A stretch of DNA of 64,000 nucleotides from Candidatus Bipolaricaulota bacterium (GCA_025060415.1 JANXBT010000002.1:310001-374000), one strand, 5' to 3'. Shown: positions 7,756 through 17,459, counted from the stretch's first letter. Numbers and translations are program-made. The notes: generated from the sequence alone by a model not told the origin.

Positions 7756-10700
7756 ATGGAGGCGGAAGCGCGCATCTGGCAGTTGGGGCTGGCGGAGCTG
7801 GACCGGTGGATGGCGGAGCTCGCCGCGGCGGAGGAGCGCCGCCAACAAGAGAAGATCATCCTCATCCCCTCGGAGTCCCTCACCCCGCGGGCCGTGCGGG
7901 AGGCCCTGGGATCGGCCTTCGTGTCCATTTACGCCGAGGGCTATCCCCGCGAGGAGACCCTGCGGCTTTCCGAGGCACGCCTGCGGGACGTGGCCGAACA
8001 GCTCGCCTATTACCGGCGTTACAGCGACCGCCGCTTCTACAAGGGCGTGGAGTTCGCGGACCTCGTGGAGGCCCTGGCTTGCCGGCGCTGCGCCGAGCTC
8101 TTCGCCACCCCCGAGGTCCCGCCGGAGGCCATCTTCGTGAACGTCCAGCCCCTCTCCGGGGCGGCCGCCAACCTCGCCATCTACGAGGCCCTCCTCAAGC
8201 CGGGCGACACCCTCATGGCCATGGACCTCGCCCAGGGCGGGCACCTCTCCCACGGCTCGCCCTTCCACGTCTCCGGCCGGCGCTACCGCATCGTGAGCTA
8301 TGGCGTGGACCCGAAGACAGAAAAGCTCGATTACGATCGCATTGCGGATTTAGCCAAGCGGGAAAAGCCCAAGATGATCGTGGCCGGCTACACCTCCTAC
8401 CCTTGGGCCCCCGACTGGAAGGCCTTCCGCGAGATCGCCTCCTCCGTGGGCGCCTTCCTGTTCGCGGACATCGCCCACACCGCGGGGATGGCCAGCGCCG
8501 GCGCCTATCCCACCCCCGTGGGCTACGCGGACGTGGTGATGTTCACCACCCACAAGACCATCTGCGGGCCGCGGGGCGCGGTCATCCTCTCCTTCGACCC
8601 CGACATCGCCGCGCGCATCGACCAGGCCGTGTTCCCCGGCGAACAGGGCGGCCCCCACGTGAACAAGTTCGCGGCCATGGCCGTGGCCTTCGCCCTGGCC
8701 CAAACCCCCGAGTTCAAACGCCTCATGTTCCGCATCGTGGAGAACGCCCAGGCCCTGGCCCGCTTCCTCGCGGCGGAGGGCCTCCGCCTCTGCTACGGCG
8801 GGACGGACACCCACCTTCTGGTCCTGGATCTGCGGGCCGTCCCCACGCCCAACGGGCACCCCCTCCTGGGCGAGGCGGCCGCGCGCATCCTGGACCTGGT
8901 GGGCATCGTGGCCAACAAGAACACCATCCCGGGCGACACCTCCGCCGCCGACGCCCGGGGGCTCCGCTACGGCACGCCCTGGGTCACCCAGCGGGGCATG
9001 GGCGAGCGGGAGATGCGGGAGATCGCGGAGATCACGGCCCGGGTGTTCCGGGCCATTCACCCCTTCACCTACGCGGGCGTGCGCGGCCCCCTCCCCCGCG
9101 GGAAACTCCCCCTCCCCGTCCTGCGGGAGGCCAAGGCCCGGGTGGAGGAGCTCCTTGCCCGCTTCGGCGTGGAGGCGAGGCGGCCGCCCGTGGCCGTGGC
9201 CAACCCCAAGGGCCGGGCCAAGGCCATCCTCGTGCGGGGCGGAAGGGCCGAACACCTCCTGCACGAGGCCGCCACCGCCCACGTCCTGCGCCTGAACCCC
9301 GGGGAGGCCACGCGCGCCCTCTTCCTCGACGAGAAGGGCGAGGTCCTGAGCGAGGCGGTGATCGGCCGGCTGGCCGACGACGCGCTGGGCCGCAAGCGCT
9401 TCGTGGTCCTGGCGCCCGAGGCGCGGGCCGGCGCGCTCGCGGAGTGGCTCGCCGCCCTTTCCGACGGGTACGTGCTCTTCGACCCCCACGACCTCTTCCG
9501 CAAGGTGCAGGGGCCGGCGGTGGTGGAGGAGTTCCGGGAGGAGGCGCGGCTGCGCCTGGACGGGCAGGAGCTGGTCGTAGCCGGGGGGCACGCCGATCCG
9601 GCCTTTTGGGGCGTCGCCGGCCGGGCGGAGGACGCGCAGAGGGCCTTCCCCCAGCTTTTCGCCCTGGGCAAGCCCTACTTCGTGGGCGGCGGGGCGCTTC
9701 GGGGCCAAGGGGGGCGCGCGCCCTACGCGCCCCAGGCCCCGCAGCGGCCGGTGCAGGGAACCGCCCTGCACGCCTGGCACGTGCGCGCCGGCGCGCGCAT
9801 GACCCACTTCGCGGGCTACGAGATGCCCCTCTGGTACACGTCGGCCCTGGCGGAGCACCGGGCCGTGCGCACCCAGGCCGGGCTCTTCGACCTGGGGCAT
9901 ATGGGGGTGTTCTCCGTGTCCGGCCGCTACGCCGAAAGCTTCCTCAACCTCGTCACCACCAACTACGCGGGCTGGCTCCACCCCGGGCAATCCCAGTACG
10001 GGTTCCTCCTCGACCCGGAGGGGCACGTGCTTGATGACCTCATGGTGTACCGGCTGGGCCCGGAGGAGTTCCTCCTTGTCGTGAACGCCGCGAACGAGGG
10101 GAAGGACTGGGACTGGCTGTGCGCGGTGAACGAGGGGCGGGCCCTTTTGGACCCGGAGCGGCCGTGGGTGGAGCCCGACGGTCCTGTGGTCCTGCGGGAC
10201 CTCAAGCGGGAGGAGGGGCTGGTGGACCTGGCCCTGCAGGGGCCGGCCTCCCGGGCGATCCTGGCCCGGCTCCTGCCCCCGCGGGATCGGCACCGGCTCG
10301 TGGCCCTGCGCCGCACGGAGTTTTTGGACGTGCGCCTCGCCGGCCAAGAGGTCCTCTGCGCCCGCACCGGCTACACCGGGGAGCCCCTGGGCTACGAGCT
10401 TTTGGTGCCGGGGCCCGCGGTGGAAACGGTGTGGGAGGCCCTGCTGGACGCGGGGAAGGAAAAGGGGCTCGTGCCCTGCGGCCTGGCGGCCCGGGACTCC
10501 CTGCGCACGGAGGCCGGCCTGCCCCTCTACGGCCACGAGCTCGCGGGCGAGCTCGACATCCTCCCCCACGAGGCGGGCTTTGCCCCCTATGTTAAGCTGC
10601 ACAAGCCGTTCTTCGTGGGGCGGGCCGCGTACCTTCAGGCCCTGCAGAACTGGACGCGGGAGGTGGTGCGGTTTGGGGTGGAGGCGGGGCAGCGGCCGAT

Positions 10701-10944
10701 CCGGGCCGGCGCGGCCGTGGTGGACGCCACGGGCGCCGTGGTGGGCCGGGTCACCAGCTGCGCCGTCCTGGAGGAGGGCCAGGTGGGGATGGCCCTGGTG
10801 CCGCGCGCGCTGGCCGCACCGGAGACGCGCCTGGGGTTCGTGGTGAGCCCCGGCGGGGAAAACCGCGTCCCCCTGGTGGTCTGGGGGAAGGTGCTCCCCC
10901 GCTTCCTCCGCCGGGAGATGCTGCCGGAGCCCGGAGGGGATTAG
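7756..10944 (+). CDS. glyA-gcvT: serine hydroxymethyltransferase / aminomethyltransferase fusion (GlyA-GcvT)
   Basis: 1062 aa in one uninterrupted frame. Residues 1 to about 475 are a PLP-dependent serine hydroxymethyltransferase, with Lys267 in [12 protein letters not shown] binding PLP, PSESLTP near the N-terminus, and [13 protein letters not shown]. Residues 666-1062 are glycine-cleavage T-protein, with [34 protein letters not shown] carrying the catalytic Asp region, [11 protein letters not shown] and RTGYTGE. Both halves use tetrahydrofolate, so channelling of methylene-THF between glycine cleavage and serine synthesis is plausible. The linker (about 475-665) resembles a degenerate GcvT folate-binding unit ([24 protein letters not shown]). 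The stop overlaps the converging lon-like gene by 4 nt. P, H and lipoylation genes are not in the window. Confidence 0.92.
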   Translation: MEAEARIWQLGLAELDRWMAELAAAEERRQQEKIILIPSESLTPRAVREALGSAFVSIYAEGYPREETLRLSEARLRDVAEQLAYYRRYSDRRFYKGVEFADLVEALACRRCAELFATPEVPPEAIFVNVQPLSGAAANLAIYEALLKPGDTLMAMDLAQGGHLSHGSPFHVSGRRYRIVSYGVDPKTEKLDYDRIADLAKREKPKMIVAGYTSYPWAPDWKAFREIASSVGAFLFADIAHTAGMASAGAYPTPVGYADVVMFTTHKTICGPRGAVILSFDPDIAARIDQAVFPGEQGGPHVNKFAAMAVAFALAQTPEFKRLMFRIVENAQALARFLAAEGLRLCYGGTDTHLLVLDLRAVPTPNGHPLLGEAAARILDLVGIVANKNTIPGDTSAADARGLRYGTPWVTQRGMGEREMREIAEITARVFRAIHPFTYAGVRGPLPRGKLPLPVLREAKARVEELLARFGVEARRPPVAVANPKGRAKAILVRGGRAEHLLHEAATAHVLRLNPGEATRALFLDEKGEVLSEAVIGRLADDALGRKRFVVLAPEARAGALAEWLAALSDGYVLFDPHDLFRKVQGPAVVEEFREEARLRLDGQELVVAGGHADPAFWGVAGRAEDAQRAFPQLFALGKPYFVGGGALRGQGGRAPYAPQAPQRPVQGTALHAWHVRAGARMTHFAGYEMPLWYTSALAEHRAVRTQAGLFDLGHMGVFSVSGRYAESFLNLVTTNYAGWLHPGQSQYGFLLDPEGHVLDDLMVYRLGPEEFLLVVNAANEGKDWDWLCAVNEGRALLDPERPWVEPDGPVVLRDLKREEGLVDLALQGPASRAILARLLPPRDRHRLVALRRTEFLDVRLAGQEVLCARTGYTGEPLGYELLVPGPAVETVWEALLDAGKEKGLVPCGLAARDSLRTEAGLPLYGHELAGELDILPHEAGFAPYVKLHKPFFVGRAAYLQALQNWTREVVRFGVEAGQRPIRAGAAVVDATGAVVGRVTSCAVLEEGQVGMALVPRALAAPETRLGFVVSPGGENRVPLVVWGKVLPRFLRREMLPEPGGD

Positions 10945-13343
10945 CCCGCGTCCTCGGCCCCCTCGGCCTCCTCCACGCGGGCGCGGATCTCCTCCAGCCG
11001 CTTTTGCACGAGGTGGAAGAGGGTACCCTCCGGGTAGGTGCCCTGGGGGTCGGGCTGGCCCGCGGGCATCCCGGAGAGGATCTCCGCCACCTCCTCCACC
11101 GTGTCGCAGGCCCAGACGTGGAACTTCCCCGCCCGCACCGCCTCCACCACCTCCTCGGGGAGCATGAGCTCGTCGGCGTTGCGCCGGGGGATGACCACCC
11201 CCTGTTCCCCCGTGAGCCCCAGCTCCTTGCACACGAGGAAGTGGCCGTAGATCTTCTCGTTCACCCCGCCCACGGGCTGGAGGTTCCCCTTTTGGTCGAT
11301 GGCGCCGGTCACGGCGATCCCCTGCCGGAAGGGCACGCCCGCCAGGGCGGAAAGGAGGGCGCACAGCTCCGCGGCGGAGGCGGAATCCCCCTCGATTCCA
11401 GAGTAGGCCTGCTCCATGGCCAGGGTGGCGGAGAGGGTGAGGGGGGCCCTCACCGCGAACTTCTCGCCGAAGTAGGACTTGAGGATCATCACGCCCTTGG
11501 TGTGGATCTTCCCGCCGAGCTCGGCCTCCCGCTCGATGTCCACCACCCCGGCCTTGCCGGCGAACACGTTGGCCGTGACCCGCTGGGGCCTTCCGAACGC
11601 GAAATCCCCCAGGTCCACCACCGCCAGGCCGTTCACCTGGCCCACGGCCGCGCCGTCCACGCGCACCACGAACTTCCCCCGCCGGATCCACTCCCGCACC
11701 TTGTCCGCAAGGAGGGACTGGCGGCTCCGCCCCTTTTCGATGGCCAGGCGCACGTGGTCCGCGCCCACCACGGCGGCCCCCTGGCGACGGGCCCAAAAGC
11801 TCGCCTCCTCGACGAGGGCGGTGAGCGCGGCAAAGCGCGTGGACAGCTTCCGCTGATCCCCGGCGAGCTCGGCCGCGTACTCCACCACGCGCGCCACCCC
11901 CTCCGGGGAAAATGGGAGGACCTCGGGGTTCTCCAGCTCGCGGGCGCGGATGAACCGGGCCACGGCCCAGGCCGCCTCCTCCGTCCAGGGCATCTCCGTG
12001 TCGAAGTCCGCGCGCACCGTAAAAAGCTTGCGGAAGTCCTCGTCGTAAAAGTAGAGGAGGTAGTACAGCCAGAGGGGGCCGAGGAGGATCACCTTCACCT
12101 GCAGGGGGACGGGCTCGGGCCGCAGCCCCTCCGTGGAGGCGTAGCCCAGCATTTGGGCGGGGTCCTCCACCCGGATCTCCCCCGTTTTCAGGGCGATCTT
12201 CAGGGCCTCCCAGGAGAGGGGGAAGCGCAGGAGGTTGAGGGCGGAGAGCACGAGGTAGCCGCCGTTGGCCCGGTGGAGGGCGCCGGCCCGGATCTGGGTG
12301 AAGTCCGTGGTCACGATGCCGAACTGCACCCGCCGCTCGATGGTGCCGAAGAGGTTGATGTAGGTGGCGTTTTCCTCCACCACCACCGGCGCGCCCGCAA
12401 GCCCGCTGCGGTCCACCAGCACGTTCACCCGGTAGCGCAGGAACCGGTCGGGCTCGGGGAGGGGAAGGGGCAGCGGGGGCTTGCCCTTGCCCGCGAGGAT
12501 GGCCTCGGCGTTCAGGACCACGTCCTCCTGCACGGCCTCCAGGAACTCCAGGACGCGGGGGATCCCCGCGTACTTGGCGCGCAGCTGGGCCAGGCGGGGC
12601 GCGATGAGGAACCGGGTGGCCTCCTGCACCACGCGGCGGTGCCGCTCCTGCCAGCTTTCCTCAAGCTCGCCCACCCGCTGGAACGCCTGGCGCACGAGCT
12701 CCTGGATCTCCCCCTGCCGCCGTAGGATCCCCGCCTTCTCCTCCTCCGGCAGCGCCTGGAATTCCTCGTGGGAAAAGGCGGAGCCGTCGGGCTTGAGGGG
12801 GATGGTGTTGAGCCCAAAGGGCGTGCGCTGCAGCGCAAACCCCAGGGCGCGCACCCGGCCCTCCAGCTCCCGGAACACCTCCTCCTTTTGGGCCTCCAGC
12901 TGCTCCCGCTCCCGCCGGAGCCGGGCCTTGACCTCCTCGGACTCCATCACCCGGGGCAGCTCCCGCTCCAGGAACTCGATGAACCGCTCCATGTCCTGGC
13001 GCAGCTCCCGCCCCCTGCCCGGCGGCAGGAGGAGGTAGCGGGGCACGTGGGGCAGGGCGAAGTTGTGCACGTAGCAGATGTCCGGGGGCACGGGTTGGCC
13101 GCGGGAAAGCTCCTCCAGGAACTGGGTCACCGCGGAGGTCTTGCCCAAGCCCGGCTCCCCCGCCACGTACACGTTGTACCGGTGTTTGGGGGCCCGCAGG
13201 CTGAGGCCCACGCGCAGGGCCTCCAGGGCCCGCTCCTGGCCCACGATCCCCTGCAGGGGCTTCAGCTCCGCGGTGGTGGCGAACGTGAAGAGGCGCGGAT
13301 CGCAGGTGCGCCGCAGCTTTTCGGGGGGCAAACGCTCGATCAC
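10941..13343 (-). CDS. Lon-like (LonB/YcbZ-type) ATP-dependent protease
   Basis: 800-aa S16-family protein. An N-terminal AAA+ region has Walker A GEPGLGKTS at 62-70, unlike ATPase-less LonC. A helical/coiled insert (about 120-260) follows, then a C-terminal protease domain with Ser654 in EGDSASAAEL and Lys697 in GGVNEKIYGH as the catalytic dyad. No Lon substrate-binding (LAN) domain precedes the AAA+ part. It would degrade damaged or regulatory proteins. No transmembrane pair of the archaeal LonB type is obvious. Start GTG 13343 has no Shine-Dalgarno sequence but lies 8 nt after a TATGAT. The last residues are Glu-rich. Confidence 0.85.
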   Translation of the reverse strand: MIERLPPEKLRRTCDPRLFTFATTAELKPLQGIVGQERALEALRVGLSLRAPKHRYNVYVAGEPGLGKTSAVTQFLEELSRGQPVPPDICYVHNFALPHVPRYLLLPPGRGRELRQDMERFIEFLERELPRVMESEEVKARLRREREQLEAQKEEVFRELEGRVRALGFALQRTPFGLNTIPLKPDGSAFSHEEFQALPEEEKAGILRRQGEIQELVRQAFQRVGELEESWQERHRRVVQEATRFLIAPRLAQLRAKYAGIPRVLEFLEAVQEDVVLNAEAILAGKGKPPLPLPLPEPDRFLRYRVNVLVDRSGLAGAPVVVEENATYINLFGTIERRVQFGIVTTDFTQIRAGALHRANGGYLVLSALNLLRFPLSWEALKIALKTGEIRVEDPAQMLGYASTEGLRPEPVPLQVKVILLGPLWLYYLLYFYDEDFRKLFTVRADFDTEMPWTEEAAWAVARFIRARELENPEVLPFSPEGVARVVEYAAELAGDQRKLSTRFAALTALVEEASFWARRQGAAVVGADHVRLAIEKGRSRQSLLADKVREWIRRGKFVVRVDGAAVGQVNGLAVVDLGDFAFGRPQRVTANVFAGKAGVVDIEREAELGGKIHTKGVMILKSYFGEKFAVRAPLTLSATLAMEQAYSGIEGDSASAAELCALLSALAGVPFRQGIAVTGAIDQKGNLQPVGGVNEKIYGHFLVCKELGLTGEQGVVIPRRNADELMLPEEVVEAVRAGKFHVWACDTVEEVAEILSGMPAGQPDPQGTYPEGTLFHLVQKRLEEIRARVEEAEGAEDAG

Positions 13344-13350
13344 AACAGGC

Positions 13351-13357
13351 TATCATA
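13351..13357. promoter_or_regulatory. shared palindromic -10 element between divergent genes
   Basis: GCTATCATAGC (13349-13359) is a perfect palindrome around one central base. Read rightward it gives TATCAT, then 8 nt, then the phospholipase D ATG. Read leftward it gives TATGAT, then 8 nt, then the lon-like GTG. Only 21 nt separate the two start codons. A 4/6 -35 match (TGGCCA) exists for the leftward direction; none is good rightward. Confidence 0.5.
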
Positions 13358-13364
13358 GCGGAGG

Positions 13365-14417
13365 ATGCGGGCGCTGGCCATCTTCCTGACGTGGGCCCTC
13401 GGCGTTTGTGTCCGCGCCTTCCCCGTCTGGCTCCTCTGGACCACCCCCGAGGAACCCGCCTACCTCGCGCACGTGCCCGCCCTCCTGGCCTCCGCCACAA
13501 GCGAGGTCCTCGTGGCCCTCTCCGACCTCCGCGCGTACCCCGAGGGGACCACCGACCCCCTCCTGTTCGCCCTGAAGGGGGCCAAGGAACGCGGCGCGGA
13601 GGTGTACGTGCTGTTGGAGCGGGGTCCGGAGGGGCCCGCCCCCGAGCGGCAGGAGGCCGAGGACCTCCTGCGCCGCTGGGGCATCCAAGTGCGGGGGGAC
13701 CACCCCGAAACCCCCTTGCACGCGAAGTTCCTGGTGGTGGACGGCCGCTTGGTGGTGGTGGGGTCCACCCACTGGACCAAGACCGCCCTCACCCGCAGCG
13801 TGCAGGTGGACGTGGTGGTGGAGAGCCCGGAGCTGGCGAGCGCTTTTCGGGCCTTCTTCTTCCGGCTATGGGAGGGGCGGCTCGCGGCCCGGGCCCAGCT
13901 CCCGGAGGGCCCCTGGCGGGAACCCGCGGTCCTCCCCCTCCTCGAGCTGCCCGAGTCCCTGCTGCACTTCCAAGCCCTCACCCGCCTCCTCGACCAGGCG
14001 AGCCGAAGCGTCCTCGTCCTCCTCTACCAGTGCGCGTACTATCCCCAGTACCCCGACAGCCCCTCCACGCGGCTGCTCCGGCACTTGGCCCACGGGGCCG
14101 CGCGGGGCCTCAGGGTTCAGGTCCTCCTCGAGGGCGGGGAGGGGCTGCGGGAGGTGGCGGAGGGCAACCGCCTGGCCGCGGCCTGGCTGTGGGTCCAGGG
14201 CGCGGAGGTGCGCCTGGATCCCCTCGGGACCACCCTGCACGCCAAGGTTCTCCTCGTCGACGGCCGGCACTTGGTGGTGACCTCGGCCAACTGGACCTAT
14301 TCCGGCCTGACGAGGAACGTGGAGGCGGGGGTGCTGTTTTGGGGCACCCCCGGGCTCGCCGAGCGGGCGGCCCAAAGGTTCCAGGAGCTGTGGGCGCGCA
14401 GCCGCCCCCTCCCCTAG
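13365..14417 (+). CDS. secreted phospholipase D-like protein with two HKD motifs
   Basis: 350 aa with an N-terminal hydrophobic segment (MRALAIFLTWALGVCVRAF) that looks like a signal peptide or anchor. Two HxKxxxxD motifs are intact: His119 in HAKFLVVDG and His292 in HAKVLLVDG. Each is followed by the G/S-S-x-N/H-W-T pattern (GSTHWTKTA, TSANWTYSG). The family covers phospholipases, nucleases and phosphatidyltransferases; two HKD half-sites usually form one active centre. Cell-envelope or extracytoplasmic action is inferred. Its stop overlaps that of a converging secreted protein. Confidence 0.82.
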   Translation: MRALAIFLTWALGVCVRAFPVWLLWTTPEEPAYLAHVPALLASATSEVLVALSDLRAYPEGTTDPLLFALKGAKERGAEVYVLLERGPEGPAPERQEAEDLLRRWGIQVRGDHPETPLHAKFLVVDGRLVVVGSTHWTKTALTRSVQVDVVVESPELASAFRAFFFRLWEGRLAARAQLPEGPWREPAVLPLLELPESLLHFQALTRLLDQASRSVLVLLYQCAYYPQYPDSPSTRLLRHLAHGAARGLRVQVLLEGGEGLREVAEGNRLAAAWLWVQGAEVRLDPLGTTLHAKVLLVDGRHLVVTSANWTYSGLTRNVEAGVLFWGTPGLAERAAQRFQELWARSRPLP

Positions 14418-15037
14418 GGCTGGAAGAACCCGGCGATGGGCACCTCCACCCGCCGCCCCTCCACGTAGCCGCTCACGGCCCCGCTCAGCTGAAAGGGGGT
14501 CTCCGCCAGGGGATGGAGGCGGTAGGTGAACGCCAGGCGCATCCCGGGCTCGAGGATCAGGGGCCAGAGGACCTCCAGCTTCTCGGCGCGGCGCCAGAAC
14601 GCCCCGCCCTCGGCCACCACCTCCAGGGCGAACCCCTTGGGGATCTCCTCCACGAACCCGGGGGCGATCACGGGCACCTTGCTTTGCACCGTCACTTGGA
14701 CCAGAAGCGTGGTCCCCTCGAGGGTGAGGGTGCGCACCGCTCCCAGGTGGGGGTGGGCCACGATCAGCGCGGTCAGGAGCTCCGCGCGTCCCCCGCTCAC
14801 CACCTCCACCCGCACCAGGCGGGGCCCTGCGGCCACGCTCAGGGTGGCGTGGGGCTCGCGGGAGCTCAGCTCGAACCGGCCGTCGCCATCGAGGTCCCAG
14901 CGGAAGGCGGCGCCCGCCGGCGCCCCCACCACGCTGAGGGTCACCGTCTCCCCAGGCCCCGGGGTGAAGGTGGAACACTGGAGCGTGGCCCCCAACGCGA
15001 GAACGCCCCAAAGCACGCCCGCAAAAAGCGCGCGCAT
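14414..15037 (-). CDS. secreted protein: PKD-like domain plus repeated beta module
   Basis: 207 aa with a clear signal peptide (MRALFAGVLWGVLALGATLQC). A PKD-like stretch (FRWDLDGDGRFELS, about residues 45-90) comes next. A roughly 70-residue segment (VQVTVQSKVPVIAPGFVEEI ... AFTYRLHP) then aligns by eye with two copies in the neighbouring 733-aa protein. AAAGGAGG supports the ATG at 15037. Function is unknown; a surface or cell-wall structural role is only a guess. A hairpin terminator separates it from the upstream gene. Confidence 0.7.
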   Translation of the reverse strand: MRALFAGVLWGVLALGATLQCSTFTPGPGETVTLSVVGAPAGAAFRWDLDGDGRFELSSREPHATLSVAAGPRLVRVEVVSGGRAELLTALIVAHPHLGAVRTLTLEGTTLLVQVTVQSKVPVIAPGFVEEIPKGFALEVVAEGGAFWRRAEKLEVLWPLILEPGMRLAFTYRLHPLAETPFQLSGAVSGYVEGRRVEVPIAGFFQP

Positions 15038-15054
15038 CGCTCGCCTCCTTTCCC

Positions 15055-15093
15055 GAAAAGGGGGGAGGGGCAGCGGGCCGAGCCCGCTGCCCC
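15055..15093 (-). terminator. rho-independent terminator after the 733-aa PKD protein
   Basis: An 11-bp perfect stem (GGGGCAGCGGG, 15067-15077, with 15083-15093) and 5-nt loop are followed on the minus strand by TCCCCCCTTTTC. Confidence 0.7.
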
Positions 15094-15116
15094 GGGAAGA
15101 TCAGCCCGCTTGGTCC

Positions 15117-17318
15117 CTAGCGGCCAAGGCATGGGGAGGGCGGCTGGCCCGGAAGCGGCTCGCAAATGGGCGTCCCCGTGAGCCAGTAGGCGATGATGGT
15201 CTTGATGAGCTCGAAGTCCACCACCCCGGGGGCGCAGGTGCGGGGGATGCGGGTGCCCTCCAGCCAGAAGGCGATGGCCCGCTGCACCTGGGGGAAGGTG
15301 ATCTTGTCGGAGAGGGCGAGGTCGATGGTGTCCCGAGTCACGTCCCACTTGGCGATGGCGGTGAGGACGCTCAGGCAGTCCGCCAGCTCCACCCGGCCCT
15401 GGCCGGTGACGTCCACCTCCAGGCAGGGGAGGCCGGTGTCCACCTTGCCGACTATGGTTTGGAAGTCCCGCTCGGGGCAGGGGCCGGGCCGCGGCGGCCG
15501 CACCTGCAGCGTGGGCGGCACCGTGACCTCGTAGATAATGGTCTTGGGCCGGCCCGGCCGCAGCACGTCCAACAGCACCCACTGGTTCACCCCGGGCTTA
15601 AAGATGAACCCGTCGTTCTGGATCGGGGTGACCTTCCACCCCACCGGCAGGTCCTCGTCCAGGCCCACGCCGATCACGTCCCGATCGGTGGAGATCTCCA
15701 CCTTCACCGTGAACTTGTTGCCGATGGCGTTGCCCATGCTGTCGTAGAAGCCGAGGACCACGCCCTCGCAGGGGATGGGGGCGAGGATGGTGCGTTTGGC
15801 GGTGACCTTCGCCGCGGGATAGGTGGGCAGGGGCTCGTCCACCGGGGTGCAGGAGTAGGCGTAGGCCGCGATGAGCTTGAGTTTCTCCATGTCCAGGAGC
15901 TCCCCGCACACCCCGGGGAGGGGCTGGCCCGTGCGCCAAAGCTCGCCCACCCGCACCACCTGGTCCACGGTGATGGCCTCGGAAAGCCGGAGGTCGATGC
16001 GGTCGGGATCGCCCGGCCGGTCCGCCGGCACGAGGTGGGCCACGGCCTCCAGGATGGAGAGGCAGTCGTTGACCATAAGGCAGCTTTCGCCGCCCACCTC
16101 CAGCACCACGTCCGGGACCTTGGCCTGGAAGGTGCCGGTGATGCAGAACTGCTGGGGCAGGCGCAGGGAGGCCAGCTGCTCGCTGGGCGGCACCTTCAGG
16201 TCGTACACGATGACCCGCTGCGTCCCGGCGCGGATGGTCTCCATGAACACCCACTGCACCGTGGGCCGCTTGAAGATGGCCCCGGCGTTTTGGATGGGGA
16301 TGACCTCCCAGTTGGCCGGCGGGTCCTCGTCCAGGCCCGCGCCGATCAGGTCCTGGTCCGTCTTGATGGTCACGGTCACCCGGAAGGTGGAGCCCGGAAG
16401 CGCCGTGGTGGTGGAGATCTCCCGGATCACCTCCACCGTGATGGGCGAGACGGAGAGGGGAGCGGTGAAGGTCGTGGCCATGCCGGTGTTGTCCACCACC
16501 GTGAGGCGCACGGTGAAGGCGCCGCCGGCGGGATAGGTGTAGCGCACCTTGGCCTCGGTGGACACGAGGTCCACCTTGCCGTCGCCGTCGAAGTCCCAGC
16601 GGTATTCCGCGATCTTCCCGTCGGGGTCGTAGCTTGCGGAGGCGTCGAACAGGACCTCCTGGCGGGCGCGGGGGGCCGCCGGGCTGATCGTCAGCTTCGC
16701 CACCGGGGGCTGGTTCCTCATGCCCTTGATCTGGATGGGGTCCACGGTGTTCAGCTCGATGCGGGTGGGGCGGGCCAGGTCCCCGTGCTTGAACACGATG
16801 CGCTGGACCCCAGCCAGGGCCTCCGGGACCACGACCAGCGAGAACTCCTCGCCCAAGGGGCCGAACACCCCGCCGTCGGTGCGCCCGTCCGTCCAGGTCC
16901 ACATCACTTGGTAGTTCCCGTTGGCCAGGGCGTAGGTGTCGTTGAGCTCGGGGAGGAGCGGGAAGTAGAAGCCGTCGTCGCGGAGGACGAAGTCCGCCCC
17001 GATGGGGATGTTCTTGAGGGTGAAGCGGGCGTTGCCGCCCGTGCCGGCCTCGGCCCTCCCCAGGAGGAAGAAGAGGAAGAGTTGGCCCTGCGGCTCCCGG
17101 TAGAGGAAGAGGACGGCGGTGTTGGCCTCCCCAAGCGGGTTGCGGCTGCGGGATTGGCCGGCGTCGTAATCGTAGAAGTTGGTGGCCGGCTGGGTCCCCG
17201 CAAACGGGGTGACCGCCGCCTTGGTTGCCCCTTGCACCACCTCGAAGTAGCCCTGGGCCAGGAGGGGCACTCCCCAGAGCAGGGCCACCGCCACAACCAG
17301 GCTGATCTTCCGCATCAT
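15117..17318 (-). CDS. large secreted PKD protein with duplicated module and dockerin-like segments
   Basis: 733 aa. It has a signal peptide (MMRKISLVVAVALLWGVPLLAQ), a unique N-terminal domain to about residue 200, and a PKD domain (about 200-293; FDASASYDPDGKIAEYRWDF). Two tandem modules of about 210-230 aa follow, from about 295 and about 505. Each module has a beta-rich part (I-K-T-D-Q-D-L-I-G-A-G-L-D-E-D and I-S-T-D-R-D-V-I-G-V-G-L-D-E-D). Each then has an EF-hand-like segment; DVTGQGRVELADC in copy 2 resembles a dockerin calcium loop, while copy 1 is degenerate. AAGGAGGG precedes the start; the second ATG at 17315 is equally possible. Likely an extracellular or surface-associated protein; no enzymatic motif seen. 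Confidence 0.75.
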   Translation of the reverse strand: MMRKISLVVAVALLWGVPLLAQGYFEVVQGATKAAVTPFAGTQPATNFYDYDAGQSRSRNPLGEANTAVLFLYREPQGQLFLFFLLGRAEAGTGGNARFTLKNIPIGADFVLRDDGFYFPLLPELNDTYALANGNYQVMWTWTDGRTDGGVFGPLGEEFSLVVVPEALAGVQRIVFKHGDLARPTRIELNTVDPIQIKGMRNQPPVAKLTISPAAPRARQEVLFDASASYDPDGKIAEYRWDFDGDGKVDLVSTEAKVRYTYPAGGAFTVRLTVVDNTGMATTFTAPLSVSPITVEVIREISTTTALPGSTFRVTVTIKTDQDLIGAGLDEDPPANWEVIPIQNAGAIFKRPTVQWVFMETIRAGTQRVIVYDLKVPPSEQLASLRLPQQFCITGTFQAKVPDVVLEVGGESCLMVNDCLSILEAVAHLVPADRPGDPDRIDLRLSEAITVDQVVRVGELWRTGQPLPGVCGELLDMEKLKLIAAYAYSCTPVDEPLPTYPAAKVTAKRTILAPIPCEGVVLGFYDSMGNAIGNKFTVKVEISTDRDVIGVGLDEDLPVGWKVTPIQNDGFIFKPGVNQWVLLDVLRPGRPKTIIYEVTVPPTLQVRPPRPGPCPERDFQTIVGKVDTGLPCLEVDVTGQGRVELADCLSVLTAIAKWDVTRDTIDLALSDKITFPQVQRAIAFWLEGTRIPRTCAPGVVDFELIKTIIAYWLTGTPICEPLPGQPPSPCLGR

Positions 17319-17412
17319 CCTTCCCTCCTTGCTCCCATGTGTGCCGATCGCCCCTACGTTTCCGGGCCTGGCCGAGGGTAGCGAGGGGGAAAGGCGGGAG
17401 GGAAGACCCGGG

Positions 17413-17453
17413 GGGTCACCCCAGCCGCCCTTTGTCCGCGGCCGGGGTGACCC
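17413..17453 (-). terminator. hairpin downstream of rplM
   Basis: A 10-bp perfect inverted repeat GGGTCACCCC (17413-17422) / GGGGTGACCC (17444-17453) has a 21-nt loop, 7 nt past the rplM stop. No strong T-run follows, so termination is uncertain. The 140-bp gap to the next gene holds nothing else I recognise. Confidence 0.4.
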
Positions 17454-17459
17454 GCGTCC

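Noticed and set aside
8350-11796. Very long open frame antisense to glyA-gcvT and the lon-like gene
   Set aside because: High GC removes stop codons from antisense frames. The translation is low-complexity (Gly/Pro/His/Arg) with no motifs, while the opposite strand has clear enzymes.
14526-17381. 951-codon open frame antisense to the PKD proteins
   Set aside because: Same GC artefact; the minus strand has signal peptides, PKD domains and ribosome sites.
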